Assembly: GCA_029212785.1 (NCBI GenBank)
Contig: JARGOG010000001.1
Span: 110,758 to 174,757 of the forward strand
DNA: 64,000 nucleotides
Direction: 5' to 3'
Source: Thalassobaculaceae bacterium
GTDB taxonomy: Bacteria; Pseudomonadota; Alphaproteobacteria; Thalassobaculales; Thalassobaculaceae
Shown piece after piece: positions 9,964-19,216 of the stretch (positions are counted from its first letter, which is position 1; each line of letters opens with the position of its first letter). The translations under genes and the position numbers were made by a program. Below the pieces are notes generated by a model, which was given only the letters and a program-made list of their open reading frames with translations, searched no databases and was not told where the DNA came from.

Positions 9964-10796
9964 CCATGGCCCGCACGCCGATCGGCCCGCTGGAATACAC
10001 GCGGCGCACCTGGATGCGCCTGACCTTGCTGGCCACCTTCGTCTTCCTCTATGCGCCGATCGTCACCCTGGTGGCGTTCAGCTTCAACGACAGCCGGCGC
10101 AACATCGTCTGGCGCGGATTCACGACCAAGTATTACGAGAAGGCGCTGGGCAATTCCGACCTGATCGAGGCCTTCGTCAATTCGCTCACCATCGCCTTGC
10201 TGTCGACCGTGATCGCCACGGTGCTGGGGGCCCTGACCGCATTGCTGCTGTGGCGCTTCCGCTTCCCGTTCAAAGCCGGGTACGAGGGGGCGATGGCGCT
10301 GCCGATCGTGATCCCCGAGATCTGCATGGGTGTGGCGATGCTGGCGTTCTTCGCCAAGGTTGGCTGGCCGAGCGGGTTGCCCTGGCCGCTGTCGCTCTCG
10401 GCGATCATCATCGCCCATGTGTCCTTCAGCTTCCCCTTCGTCGCCGTGGTGGTCCGCGCCCGGCTCGCCGGCTTCAACCAGGAACTGGCGGAGGCGGCCC
10501 AGGATTTGGGGGCGAGCGAGTGGCGGGTGTTCTGGGACGTGATGGTGCCGTTCATGCGGCCGGGCTTGGTCGCCGGCGCGTTGCTGGCCTTCACCCTGTC
10601 GCTCGACGATTTCGTCATCACCTTCTTCACCTCCGGCCCGGATACGGTGACCTTCCCGGTCAAGGTCTACTCCATGGTCCGGTTCTCGGTGACGCCGGAG
10701 GTGAATGCCGCCTCCACCGTTCTGATCGTCCTGACCGTGGTGCTGACCGGCATCGCGCTGTGGATGCAGTTCCGCCAGGAGAAGAAATCGTCATGA
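9960..10796 (+). CDS. potI: Polyamine ABC transporter permease
   Basis: EAAQDLGASEWRVFWDVMVPFMRPGL EAA loop; overlaps potH and potG by a few bases. Confidence 0.87.
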   Translation: MTMARTPIGPLEYTRRTWMRLTLLATFVFLYAPIVTLVAFSFNDSRRNIVWRGFTTKYYEKALGNSDLIEAFVNSLTIALLSTVIATVLGALTALLLWRFRFPFKAGYEGAMALPIVIPEICMGVAMLAFFAKVGWPSGLPWPLSLSAIIIAHVSFSFPFVAVVVRARLAGFNQELAEAAQDLGASEWRVFWDVMVPFMRPGLVAGALLAFTLSLDDFVITFFTSGPDTVTFPVKVYSMVRFSVTPEVNAASTVLIVLTVVLTGIALWMQFRQEKKSS

Positions 10797-11923
10797 GCAG
10801 CAGCGGCACCGCCCCCGCCGCCAACAGCGGGTCACCGATCATCGAGGTCTCCGGTCTGTGCAAGCGGTTCGGATCCTTCTCGGCGGTGGAGAACATCGAC
10901 CTGACCATCGGCCGCGGCGAGTTCTTCGCCCTGCTGGGGCCGTCCGGCTGCGGCAAGACCACGCTGCTGCGCATGCTCGCCGGGCTGGAGCTGCCGAGCG
11001 ACGGCACGATCCGCATCGACGGCCAGGACATGTCCTTCGTGCCGGCCAACAAGCGGCCGATCAACATGGTGTTCCAGTCCTACGCCGTGTTCCCGCACAT
11101 GTCGGTGCTGGACAATGTCGGCTACGGCCTGCGGATCGACGGCGTTCCCGGCGACGAAATCAGGCGCCGGGCCGAGGAGGCGCTGGAACTGGTGAAGCTC
11201 GGCGGCTTCGGCGCCCGCCGCCCCGACCAGCTCTCCGGCGGCCAGCGTCAGCGCGTGGCTCTCGCCCGGGCCCTGGTGAAACGTCCCAAGGTGCTGCTGC
11301 TGGACGAGCCGCTGTCGGCGCTCGACGCCAAGCTGCGCGAGGCCATGCGCCTGGAACTGGTGAACCTGCAGGAGACCGTGGGCATCACCTTCGTCATCGT
11401 CACCCACGACCAGTCCGAAGCGCTGTCCATGGCGACCCGGATCGCGGTGATGAACCAGGGTACGGTGCAGCAGATCGCACCGCCGGCCGAGCTTTACGAA
11501 TTCCCGGCGAGCCGCTTCGTCGCCGATTTCATCGGCTCGGTGAACCTGCTCGAGGGCCGGGTCGAGGCCGCGTCCGGCGGCCGCATACGGCTTGCCTGCC
11601 CGGGTATCGCCACGCCGATCGAGATGGAGCAGGACCGCCTGCCCGCCGTCGGCAGCACCGGCTGGGTGGCGTTGCGGCCGGAGAAGATCGACATCACCAA
11701 GGAGCCGCCGGTCGAAGCCGGGATGAACACCGTGTCGGGCAAGGTGGAGGAGATCACCTATCTCGGCGAGACCTCGGTCTATCACGTGCGGATCGCGCCG
11801 GACCTGCCGCTGATGAAGGTGTCGAGCGCCAATCTGGATCGGGTGACGCGGCGCGCCTTCACCTGGGAGGATCCGGTGCACCTGTCCTGGACGTCGTCCT
11901 GCGGAGTGGTCCTGGATCGGTGA
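10793..11923 (+). CDS. potG: Polyamine ABC transporter ATP-binding protein
   Basis: GPSGCGKTT Walker [16 protein letters not shown] signature, LLLDEPLSALD Walker B. Confidence 0.88.
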   Translation: MSSSGTAPAANSGSPIIEVSGLCKRFGSFSAVENIDLTIGRGEFFALLGPSGCGKTTLLRMLAGLELPSDGTIRIDGQDMSFVPANKRPINMVFQSYAVFPHMSVLDNVGYGLRIDGVPGDEIRRRAEEALELVKLGGFGARRPDQLSGGQRQRVALARALVKRPKVLLLDEPLSALDAKLREAMRLELVNLQETVGITFVIVTHDQSEALSMATRIAVMNQGTVQQIAPPAELYEFPASRFVADFIGSVNLLEGRVEAASGGRIRLACPGIATPIEMEQDRLPAVGSTGWVALRPEKIDITKEPPVEAGMNTVSGKVEEITYLGETSVYHVRIAPDLPLMKVSSANLDRVTRRAFTWEDPVHLSWTSSCGVVLDR

Positions 11924-12849
11924 TTGTCGCTGACACCATTGAGGAGGCTGGGGGCGAGACCCGCTGGCTGGACCGTCCCGACGGCATGCTCCTGCGCTAC
12001 GCGGTGTTCGGCCCAGCCGGTAGAGCCGGATGGTGCGTCTTCCTGCCCGGTTACACCGAATTCATCGAGAAGCATCTGGAGACGGTCGGCGACCTGCGCG
12101 CCCGCGGGTTCGGTGTGGTCGTTCTCGACTGGCGGGGGCAGGGATTGTCCGCGCGTTTCCTGCCCGACCGCTCCAAGGGGCATGTCGATACCTTCGACAC
12201 CCATCTGGACGATCTTGACGCGGTGATCGCCGATGCCGGGGTGGTGCAAGCCGGTCCCCTGACCGTGATCGGCCATTCCATGGGCGGGCATCTGTCGATC
12301 TGGTACTGCCGCCGCCGTCCCGAGCGGGTGTCGCGTTGTGTGGCCATCGCGCCGATGATCGGGGTCGCGGCGGTGACTCCGGCGGTTGGCGGGTTGCTGG
12401 CGGTGTTCTGCGCGGTGGGACTGTCCGGGCGGTATGTGTTCGGCGGCGGTCCCTACGGGCCGGAACGCCAGCGCTTCGAGGGTAACCGGTTGACCTCCGA
12501 CCGCGGTCGGTTCGCGCGGACCCATCGGCTGATCGATGCCAACCCCGACCTCGCCGTCGCCGATCCGACCTTCGGGTGGGTCCGGGCCGCCTGGCGGTCG
12601 ATCCAGCTGACCCATGGACCCGGCTGGTTCGAGGAGATCCGCCTGCCGATCCTTGTGGTGCTGGCCGGCCGCGACCGCATCGTCGACAATCGGGCGACGG
12701 AGCGGGCGGTCCTGCGACTGCCCACCGTCACCGAAGTGCGGATGGAGACCGCCGAGCACGAGATCCTCGGCGAAACCGATGCGATCCGCGCCGAGCTGTG
12801 GGCGGCGATCGATGGGTTCCTGGGGACGGATCAGGGCGTCCAGACGTAG
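11920..12849 (+). CDS. Alpha/beta hydrolase (lysophospholipase-like)
   Basis: VVLDWRGQGLS, VIGHSMGGH nucleophile elbow; GTG start at 11920 overlaps potG stop by 4 bp. Confidence 0.8.
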   Translation: MIVADTIEEAGGETRWLDRPDGMLLRYAVFGPAGRAGWCVFLPGYTEFIEKHLETVGDLRARGFGVVVLDWRGQGLSARFLPDRSKGHVDTFDTHLDDLDAVIADAGVVQAGPLTVIGHSMGGHLSIWYCRRRPERVSRCVAIAPMIGVAAVTPAVGGLLAVFCAVGLSGRYVFGGGPYGPERQRFEGNRLTSDRGRFARTHRLIDANPDLAVADPTFGWVRAAWRSIQLTHGPGWFEEIRLPILVVLAGRDRIVDNRATERAVLRLPTVTEVRMETAEHEILGETDAIRAELWAAIDGFLGTDQGVQT

Positions 12850-13304
12850 TTGATGTCGATGGCATCGCGCGTGGTCTCGACGAAGCCGAGGCGCTGGTAG
12901 AACCGGTTCGCCGGGCTGCCGTTCAGCACCGTGATCCGCACCGACTTATCCGCGTGGCGCGCCTCGTCCATCAGCAACCCCATGATCCGGCTGCCGAGGC
13001 CCGATCCTTGGAACGCCGCCGGGATGTAGAGATGTTCGATCTCGATATGGTCGTCGCGTCCATGCACGGTCACGCAGCCGGCGAAGCGGCCGTCGACCTG
13101 GATCAGGCGGGTTTCCTGGGGGCTGAACCCGGCGACGAACCGATCGCGGGCCCGTTCCGGCGTGAACCGGCCGAGCCGTTCCAGCTCACCGCGCATGACC
13201 GCGACCTTGAGATCGACCAGACGGTCGATGTCGTCGCTGGCGGCGGGGGTGAAAACGATCGGCGGGAGAGTCACGGGTTTGGCCCGTTCGTTTTCGGTCG
13301 TCAT
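12831..13304 (-). CDS. GNAT-family N-acetyltransferase
   Basis: EHLYIPAAFQGSGLGSRIMGLLM and NGSPANRFYQRLGFVE motifs. Confidence 0.82.
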   Translation of the reverse strand: MTTENERAKPVTLPPIVFTPAASDDIDRLVDLKVAVMRGELERLGRFTPERARDRFVAGFSPQETRLIQVDGRFAGCVTVHGRDDHIEIEHLYIPAAFQGSGLGSRIMGLLMDEARHADKSVRITVLNGSPANRFYQRLGFVETTRDAIDINYVWTP

Positions 13305-13395
13305 GGGTCCAGTTCTGTACAAGGGTTCAGCTTGGCGCGGATGAGTGCGCACCGTACCATGCGGGCCGATTTGGTCATCATCCAATGGGGTTCGC

Positions 13396-13575
13396 ATGCT
13401 GTTCATTGAAAAGATTATGGCTGCTTTCGCGAGTCTGATTGCGGTCGACCTGATGAAGCTCGACAGCGAAGACGTGGCGCGTGCGCGCCGCGCCCATCTG
13501 GGTGAAAAGGATGTCGTCAACGGTCCGGTCCCGCGGCCGGACGACCGCCAGGTGGTCGTCCGGTTCGGGCGCTGA
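13396..13575 (+). CDS. Small hypothetical protein (59 aa)
   Basis: MLFIEKIMAAFASLIAVDLMKL...; ends immediately before the amidase start (TGACATG). Confidence 0.4.
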   Translation: MLFIEKIMAAFASLIAVDLMKLDSEDVARARRAHLGEKDVVNGPVPRPDDRQVVVRFGR

Positions 13576-13576
13576 C

Positions 13577-14452
13577 ATGGCGCGCCCCGTCACGGTCGCG
13601 GCGACGCAGATGGCGTGCGGCGGGGATGCCGCGGCCAACCTGGACCGGGCCGAAGCCCTGGTGCGTCGGGCGGCCGGGGAGGGAGCGCAGGTCATCCTGC
13701 TCCAGGAACTGTTCGAGACCCTGTATTTCTGCCAGGACCAGGATGCGGGATATTTCAAACTGGCGCGACCGGTCGACGGAAACCCGGTGATCGCCCGCTT
13801 CGCCGATCTTGCGCGGGAGCTGTCGGTGGTGCTGCCGTTCAGCTTCTTCGAGGCGGCGCATAACGCGCATTTCAACAGCCTGGTGATGATCGACGCGGAC
13901 GGCCGGGTGCTGGACCTGTACCGCAAAAGCCATATCCCCGACGGGCCCGGGTATCAGGAGAAATACTACTTCAATCCAGGAGATACCGGGTTCCGGGTCT
14001 GGGACACCGCCTATGGTCGGTTTGGTTGTGCGATCTGTTGGGATCAGTGGTTCCCGGAGGCGGCCCGCGCCATGGCGCTGAGCGGGGCGGAGATGCTGTT
14101 CTATCCTACCGCCATCGGCAGCGAGCCGCCGCCGGCTCCGCCGGTCGACAGCTCGGCCCATTGGCGGCGGGTGATGCAGGGCCATGCCGGCGCCAACCTG
14201 ATGCCGCTGATCGCCAGCAACCGGGTCGGGCGCGAGGTCGGGGCGGCCTCGGAGATCAGCTTCTACGGGACGTCGTTCATCGCCGACGAGACCGGAGCGG
14301 TCGTCGCGGATGCGGGCGGCGCCGACCAGGCGGTGATCATCGCGACCTTCGACCTGGACGCGGTCCGTGCCCGCCGTCTCGGCTGGGGCGTGTTCCGCGA
14401 CCGCCGACCGGACCTCTACGGCGCGATCTCCACCGCCGACGGCGGGCGGTAG
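13577..14452 (+). CDS. aguB: Carbon-nitrogen hydrolase, probable N-carbamoylputrescine amidase
   Basis: Nitrilase fold with ILLQELFETLYFCQ, YRKSHIPDGPGYQEKYYF, FGCAICWDQWFPEAAR. Confidence 0.82.
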   Translation: MARPVTVAATQMACGGDAAANLDRAEALVRRAAGEGAQVILLQELFETLYFCQDQDAGYFKLARPVDGNPVIARFADLARELSVVLPFSFFEAAHNAHFNSLVMIDADGRVLDLYRKSHIPDGPGYQEKYYFNPGDTGFRVWDTAYGRFGCAICWDQWFPEAARAMALSGAEMLFYPTAIGSEPPPAPPVDSSAHWRRVMQGHAGANLMPLIASNRVGREVGAASEISFYGTSFIADETGAVVADAGGADQAVIIATFDLDAVRARRLGWGVFRDRRPDLYGAISTADGGR

Positions 14453-14527
14453 GCGCCAGGCTTTTCTCCGACTCCTTCCCGGTGCCTTGCGCCGGGACCC
14501 GGAGGTCCGTCGGCCAGGGCGCTCGGG

Positions 14528-14824
14528 TCAATCTGTGCGCGTTAGCAGACTCTCGGCCAGCACCGTCCATTCGGCATCGAGATCGCCCTTGGTGCGCGGT
14601 TGGCCGGCGCGGCGGAACCAGTAGCCGGCGTTCATCTCGTCGCCCTCGACCCGGTGCAGGTGGGCGTGGACCCAGGCGGCGTCGGCGCCGTCGTCGGCCT
14701 GCACGGTCTCGTGCGCCGCCTCCCAGTCGCCACGCCCCTGATGCCAGAGGCCGAGGAGGGCGGGACTCAGTCCGGGCGGCGGCATGGCGGCATCCAGGGA
14801 CGCGCGGAACTCGTCGACGGTCAT
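14528..14824 (-). CDS. Hypothetical protein (~98 aa)
   Basis: Protein-like ORF, LWHQGRGDWEAAHETVQ...WVHAHLHRVEGDEMNAGYWFRRAG. Confidence 0.6.
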   Translation of the reverse strand: MTVDEFRASLDAAMPPPGLSPALLGLWHQGRGDWEAAHETVQADDGADAAWVHAHLHRVEGDEMNAGYWFRRAGQPRTKGDLDAEWTVLAESLLTRTD

Positions 14825-14862
14825 CGGTGTCCTCCCGAAAGTGTCGCTTCGTTTCCTCAAGA

Positions 14863-15804
14863 CTAATGCCTCAGCACTTCGATCGCGACGTTCGGGTAGT
14901 CGGTGATGATGCCGTCCACCCCCATCGCGGCCAGGTCCCGGATCTGGGTCGGGTCGTTCACCGTCCAGACATGGACCTCGAGGCCGAGCTTGTGCGCCTC
15001 GGCCAGCGCCTCCGGCGTCAGGTCACGGTGATAGGGCGACCAGATATCGCCATGCAGATAGGCGATGGCGCGGGGCACCGAGCCGCCGAAATCGTCGATA
15101 TCCAACCCACCGAGCCAGGGCGAGGCGCCGGACCGGCCGGCCTCGACGTTGTTCAGCCAATTGCGGGTCGCCGTCAGGTAGGAGGTGCGGATCTCCGGCT
15201 CGAGCTTCTTCACCGCCGCCAAGGTGCGCCAGTCGAAGCTCTGGATGATCGTTCGACGCGCGACCCCGGCGTCGCGGACAACGGCGACGACGGCGGCGGC
15301 GAAGACCTCCGGCGCGACCGTCTCGTCCGGCGCCAGGGGCGAGAGCTTGGTCTCGATGTTAAAGCGCAGGGTTGGCGGTCCCTTGACCGCGGCGAGGGAC
15401 AGAACCTCGGCCAGGGTCGGGACCGGGGTGCCGTCGATGGCGAGCTGATCGGGGAACCGTTTCGCGGTCTTGCCGCCGGGCCGGGCGCGGCCGACATCGA
15501 CCTCATGGATCTCCGCATGGGTCATGGCGTGGATCGCCGTCGGGGTGTCGATCCACTTTCCGCCGATGCGTGCGAGGTCCGGCGACAGGCTCGGATCATG
15601 CATCACGACGACAACGCCGTCGGCGGTGACTCCCGTGTCCAATTCCAGAATGTCGACGCCCAGCGCGATCGCCTCGCGGAAGGCCGGCAGGGTGTTTTCG
15701 GGCAGCAGGCCGCGGGCGCCGCGATGGCCGTGAATATCGACGCCCTGCGCGGGACCCGCGACGAGCGCGGCGAGAACCGGCAGAAACGCGAGTGATTTCC
15801 TCAT
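14863..15804 (-). CDS. Secreted glycerophosphodiester phosphodiesterase
   Basis: Signal peptide; HGHRGARGLLPENTLPAF and ELDTGVTADGVVVVMHDPSL are GDPD motifs. Confidence 0.88.
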   Translation of the reverse strand: MRKSLAFLPVLAALVAGPAQGVDIHGHRGARGLLPENTLPAFREAIALGVDILELDTGVTADGVVVVMHDPSLSPDLARIGGKWIDTPTAIHAMTHAEIHEVDVGRARPGGKTAKRFPDQLAIDGTPVPTLAEVLSLAAVKGPPTLRFNIETKLSPLAPDETVAPEVFAAAVVAVVRDAGVARRTIIQSFDWRTLAAVKKLEPEIRTSYLTATRNWLNNVEAGRSGASPWLGGLDIDDFGGSVPRAIAYLHGDIWSPYHRDLTPEALAEAHKLGLEVHVWTVNDPTQIRDLAAMGVDGIITDYPNVAIEVLRH

Positions 15805-15880
15805 GGGAGTCGTCCTTCCACGCGATGAGCAGCGGGCATTGAGGCGAGATTATGCGCCCTTTGGCAATTGCGTAACTCGA

Positions 15881-15898
15881 TGGTCATCGAAGTGTCAC
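15881..15898 (+). promoter_or_regulatory. Candidate Pho box
   Basis: TGGTCAT-CGAA-GTGTCAC: two GTCA repeats in 11-bp phase with a 4-nt spacer, in the gdpd/ugpB divergent intergenic region. Confidence 0.45.
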
Positions 15899-16044
15899 TC
15901 TGGCGTAATTGTCTCTAATATATGCCTGCGGCGTGTCGAACTCCTGCTGCGCACCTGGGGCCCCATCGCTTTCGCGACCCCCACCCGGCCAGCTCGGCAC
16001 TGGCGACGTCGCCAATGATAAGCAACCTGTACCGGGGGAAGAGC

Positions 16045-17358
16045 ATGTTCAACTCCAAGACGATTCTGGCCGGCATGGCAGGCGCCTTTGCGCTGTCCAT
16101 GGCCAGCGACGCGATTGCTGCCACGGAGATTCAGTGGTGGCACGCGATGGGTGGGCGCAATGGCGAACTCGTGAACGAGATGGCCGAGGGCTACAATGCC
16201 GCGCAGTCCGAATTCAAAGTCGTGCCGGTCTACAAGGGCAACTACACCGAGACCATGACGGCGGCGATCGCGGCCTTCCGCGCCAAGCAGCAGCCGCACA
16301 TCGTTCAGGTGTTCGAGGTCGGCACCGCGACCATGATGGCGGCCGAGGGCGCCGTCTATCCGGTCTATAAGCTGATGGAAGACACCAAGACGCCGTTCAA
16401 TCAGGACGACTACCTGCCGGCCGTGGTCAGCTACTACACCACCCCGGACAACAAGCTGCTGTCGCTGCCGTTCAACAGCTCGACGCCGGTGATGTGGTAC
16501 AACAAGGACGCGCTCGACAAGGCTGGCGTGGACAAGGTGCCGTCGACCTGGAACGAGGTGTTCGACGCATCCGAGAAGCTGGTCGCTTCCGGCATGAAGT
16601 GCGGCTTCTCCTTCGGCTGGCAGTCCTGGGTGATGATCGAGAACTTCTCCGCCTGGCACAACATCCCGATGGGCACCAAGGAGAACGGCTTCGCCGGCTT
16701 CGACACCGAGTTCGTTTTCAACAACGACAACGTTATCAACACTCTGCAGAAGATCGCCGATAGCGGCGAGAAGAAGCTGTTCCAATACGGTGGCCGTCGC
16801 GGCGAGAGCCTGCCGATGTTCACCAACGGCGAATGCGGCATGTGGATGAACTCCTCGGCCTATTACGGCTCGATGGTGTCCCAGGCCAAGTTCAACTTCG
16901 GCCAGACCATGCTGCCGCTGAACACCGACGTGGCGAAGAAGGCGCAGAACTCGATCATCGGCGGCGCCACCCTGTGGGTGCTGCAGGGCAAGCCGGCGGC
17001 CGAATACAAGGGCGTGGCGGAGTTCTTCAACTACATCTCGTCCGCCGAGGTGCAGGCCCGCTGGCACCAGGAGACCGGCTATGTGCCGATCACCACGGCT
17101 GCCTACGAGCTGTCGCAGAAGCAGGGCTTCTATGAGAAGAACCCGGGCACCGACACGGCGATCAAGCAGCTCAGCCTGAACACGCCGACCCCGAACTCCA
17201 AGGGCATCCGCTTCGGCAACTTCGTTCAGGTGCGTGACGCCATCAACGAAGAGATGGAAGCGCTCTGGGCCGGCGATAAGACTGCCAAGCAGGCGATGGA
17301 TACCGCCGTCGAGCGTGGCAACGCGCTGCTGCGCAAGTTCGAGAAGGCCAACGACTGA
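16045..17358 (+). CDS. ugpB: sn-Glycerol-3-phosphate ABC transporter substrate-binding protein
   Basis: ATEIQWWHAMGGRNGELVNEMAEGYNAAQSEFKVVPVYKGNYTETM, UgpB-like. Confidence 0.9.
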   Translation: MFNSKTILAGMAGAFALSMASDAIAATEIQWWHAMGGRNGELVNEMAEGYNAAQSEFKVVPVYKGNYTETMTAAIAAFRAKQQPHIVQVFEVGTATMMAAEGAVYPVYKLMEDTKTPFNQDDYLPAVVSYYTTPDNKLLSLPFNSSTPVMWYNKDALDKAGVDKVPSTWNEVFDASEKLVASGMKCGFSFGWQSWVMIENFSAWHNIPMGTKENGFAGFDTEFVFNNDNVINTLQKIADSGEKKLFQYGGRRGESLPMFTNGECGMWMNSSAYYGSMVSQAKFNFGQTMLPLNTDVAKKAQNSIIGGATLWVLQGKPAAEYKGVAEFFNYISSAEVQARWHQETGYVPITTAAYELSQKQGFYEKNPGTDTAIKQLSLNTPTPNSKGIRFGNFVQVRDAINEEMEALWAGDKTAKQAMDTAVERGNALLRKFEKAND

Positions 17359-17401
17359 AGCCGTCTCCGCGCTCCGGTGGAGTGCGCGTGAACCGATGTG
17401 T

Positions 17402-17430
17402 GGAAGCCGGCGCCGTGGGCGCCGGCTTCC
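17402..17430 (+). promoter_or_regulatory. Intercistronic stem-loop between ugpB and ugpA
   Basis: GGAAGCCGGCGCC-GTG-GGCGCCGGCTTCC: 13-bp perfect arms, 3-nt loop, no T tract. Confidence 0.75.
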
Positions 17431-17455
17431 CGCCTTGCGCTGCGGAGGCTGAGAT

Positions 17456-18337
17456 TTGATCAAGCGTGTGACATTCCGGAACCGGTGGCTGCCGTATCTG
17501 CTGCTGCTGCCGCAGCTTGCCGTGACAGTGGTTTTCTTCCTGTGGCCCGCGGCTCAGGCGCTGTACCAGTCGATGCTGGTCGAGGATGCCTTCGGCCTGT
17601 CGACCGAGTTCGTCTGGTTCGAGAATTTCGAGGAGCTGTTCGCCGATCCGCTCTATCTCGAGGCCTTCTTGAACACGGTCGTCTTCAGCTTCTCCGTCGC
17701 CTTCGTGTCGATGTCCGCCGCCCTGCTGCTGGCGGTGATGGCGGACCGCACGATCAAGGGGACGACCGCTTACAAGACGCTGCTGATCTGGCCCTACGCG
17801 GTGGCCCCCGCCGTCGCCGGCGTGCTGTGGTTCTTCATGTTCAATCCGGTGGTCGGCATCCTCGCCTATGTGCTTCGGGGCGTCGGCTACGACTGGAACC
17901 ACTATCTCGATGGCGGCGACGCGATGACCCTGGTGGTGATCGCCGCCTCGTGGAAGCAGATCAGCTACAATTTCCTGTTCTTCCTGGCCGGCCTGCAGGC
18001 GATCCCGCGTTCGCTGATCGAGGCGGCGGCGATCGACGGCGCCAGTCCGTTCAAGCGATTCTGGACGATCATCTTCCCGCTGCTGTCGCCGACCACCTTC
18101 TTCCTGCTGGTGGTGAACGTGGTCTACGCGTTCTTCGACACCTTCGGCATCATCCACGCCACGACCGAGGGCGGCCCGGCCGGGGCGACGCAGATCCTGG
18201 TCTACAAGGTGTTCAGCGACGGCTTCATCGGCCTCGACCTCGGCGGCTCCGCCGCCCAGTCGGTGGTGCTGATGGCCATCGTGATCGGTCTGACCGTCGT
18301 GCAGTTCCGCTACATCGAGCGCAAGGTCGAGTACTGA
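17456..18337 (+). CDS. ugpA: sn-Glycerol-3-phosphate ABC transporter permease
   Basis: Multi-TM permease; [27 protein letters not shown] loop; TTG start with GGAGG upstream. Confidence 0.88.
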   Translation: MIKRVTFRNRWLPYLLLLPQLAVTVVFFLWPAAQALYQSMLVEDAFGLSTEFVWFENFEELFADPLYLEAFLNTVVFSFSVAFVSMSAALLLAVMADRTIKGTTAYKTLLIWPYAVAPAVAGVLWFFMFNPVVGILAYVLRGVGYDWNHYLDGGDAMTLVVIAASWKQISYNFLFFLAGLQAIPRSLIEAAAIDGASPFKRFWTIIFPLLSPTTFFLLVVNVVYAFFDTFGIIHATTEGGPAGATQILVYKVFSDGFIGLDLGGSAAQSVVLMAIVIGLTVVQFRYIERKVEY

Positions 18338-19185
18338 TGGTCGAGAATCGCCCCTACCTGACAGTCATCTCTCACCTGATCGTCATCCTCGGCATCGTCA
18401 TCACGGTGATGCCGATCTGGATCACCTTCGTCGCCTCGACCCATCCGATCGAGCACATCATGGACGGTACGATCCCGATGTGGCCGGGCGACCGGTTCTT
18501 CGAGAACTACGCGACCGTGCTTGGATCGGGCGTGGCGGATGCCGGCGGCATTCCGGTCGGCGACATGTTGCTGAACAGCCTGATCATGGCGCTGTCGATC
18601 GCCATCGGGAAGATCGCGATCTCGCTGATCGCCGCCTTCGCCATCGTCTATTTCGATTTCCCGTTCCGCATGACCTGCTTCTGGATGATCTTCATCACGC
18701 TGATGCTGCCGGTCGAGGTGCGCATCCTGCCGACCTTCGCGGTGGTGGCCAACCTGGGCATGCTGAACACCTATGTCGGCCTCAGCCTGCCGTTGATCGC
18801 CTCGGCGACGGCGACGTTCCTGTTCCGTCAGTTCTTCCTGACCGTGCCCGAGGAACTGGCCGAGGCGGCGCGGATCGACGGAGCGGGGCCGCTGAAATTC
18901 TTCAAGGACATCCTGCTGCCGCTGTCGCGCACCAACATAGCGGCATTGTTCGTGATCCTCTTCATCTACGGCTGGAACCAGTATCTCTGGCCTCTGCTGG
19001 TGACGACGGACGAGTCCTTCTACACGGTCGTGATGGGCATCCAGCGCATGACCCAAGCGGCGGAGTCGCTGCCGCTGTGGCATCTGGTCATGGCCACCAC
19101 GATGCTGGCGATGATCCCACCTGTGATCGTCGTGGTGGTGATGCAGAAGCTGTTCGTCAAAGGCCTGGTCGAGACCGAGAAATAG
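18337..19185 (+). CDS. ugpE: sn-Glycerol-3-phosphate ABC transporter permease
   Basis: [28 protein letters not shown] loop; start overlaps ugpA stop (TGATG). Confidence 0.88.
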   Translation: MVENRPYLTVISHLIVILGIVITVMPIWITFVASTHPIEHIMDGTIPMWPGDRFFENYATVLGSGVADAGGIPVGDMLLNSLIMALSIAIGKIAISLIAAFAIVYFDFPFRMTCFWMIFITLMLPVEVRILPTFAVVANLGMLNTYVGLSLPLIASATATFLFRQFFLTVPEELAEAARIDGAGPLKFFKDILLPLSRTNIAALFVILFIYGWNQYLWPLLVTTDESFYTVVMGIQRMTQAAESLPLWHLVMATTMLAMIPPVIVVVVMQKLFVKGLVETEK

Positions 19186-19216
19186 TGGAAACCGAAAAAT
19201 AAGGGAGCGCCGAGCG

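Noticed and set aside
14026-15795. 589-aa plus-strand ORF spanning the amidase 3' end and GDPD antisense
   Set aside because: Crosses two real genes in the wrong frame or strand; no recognisable domain.
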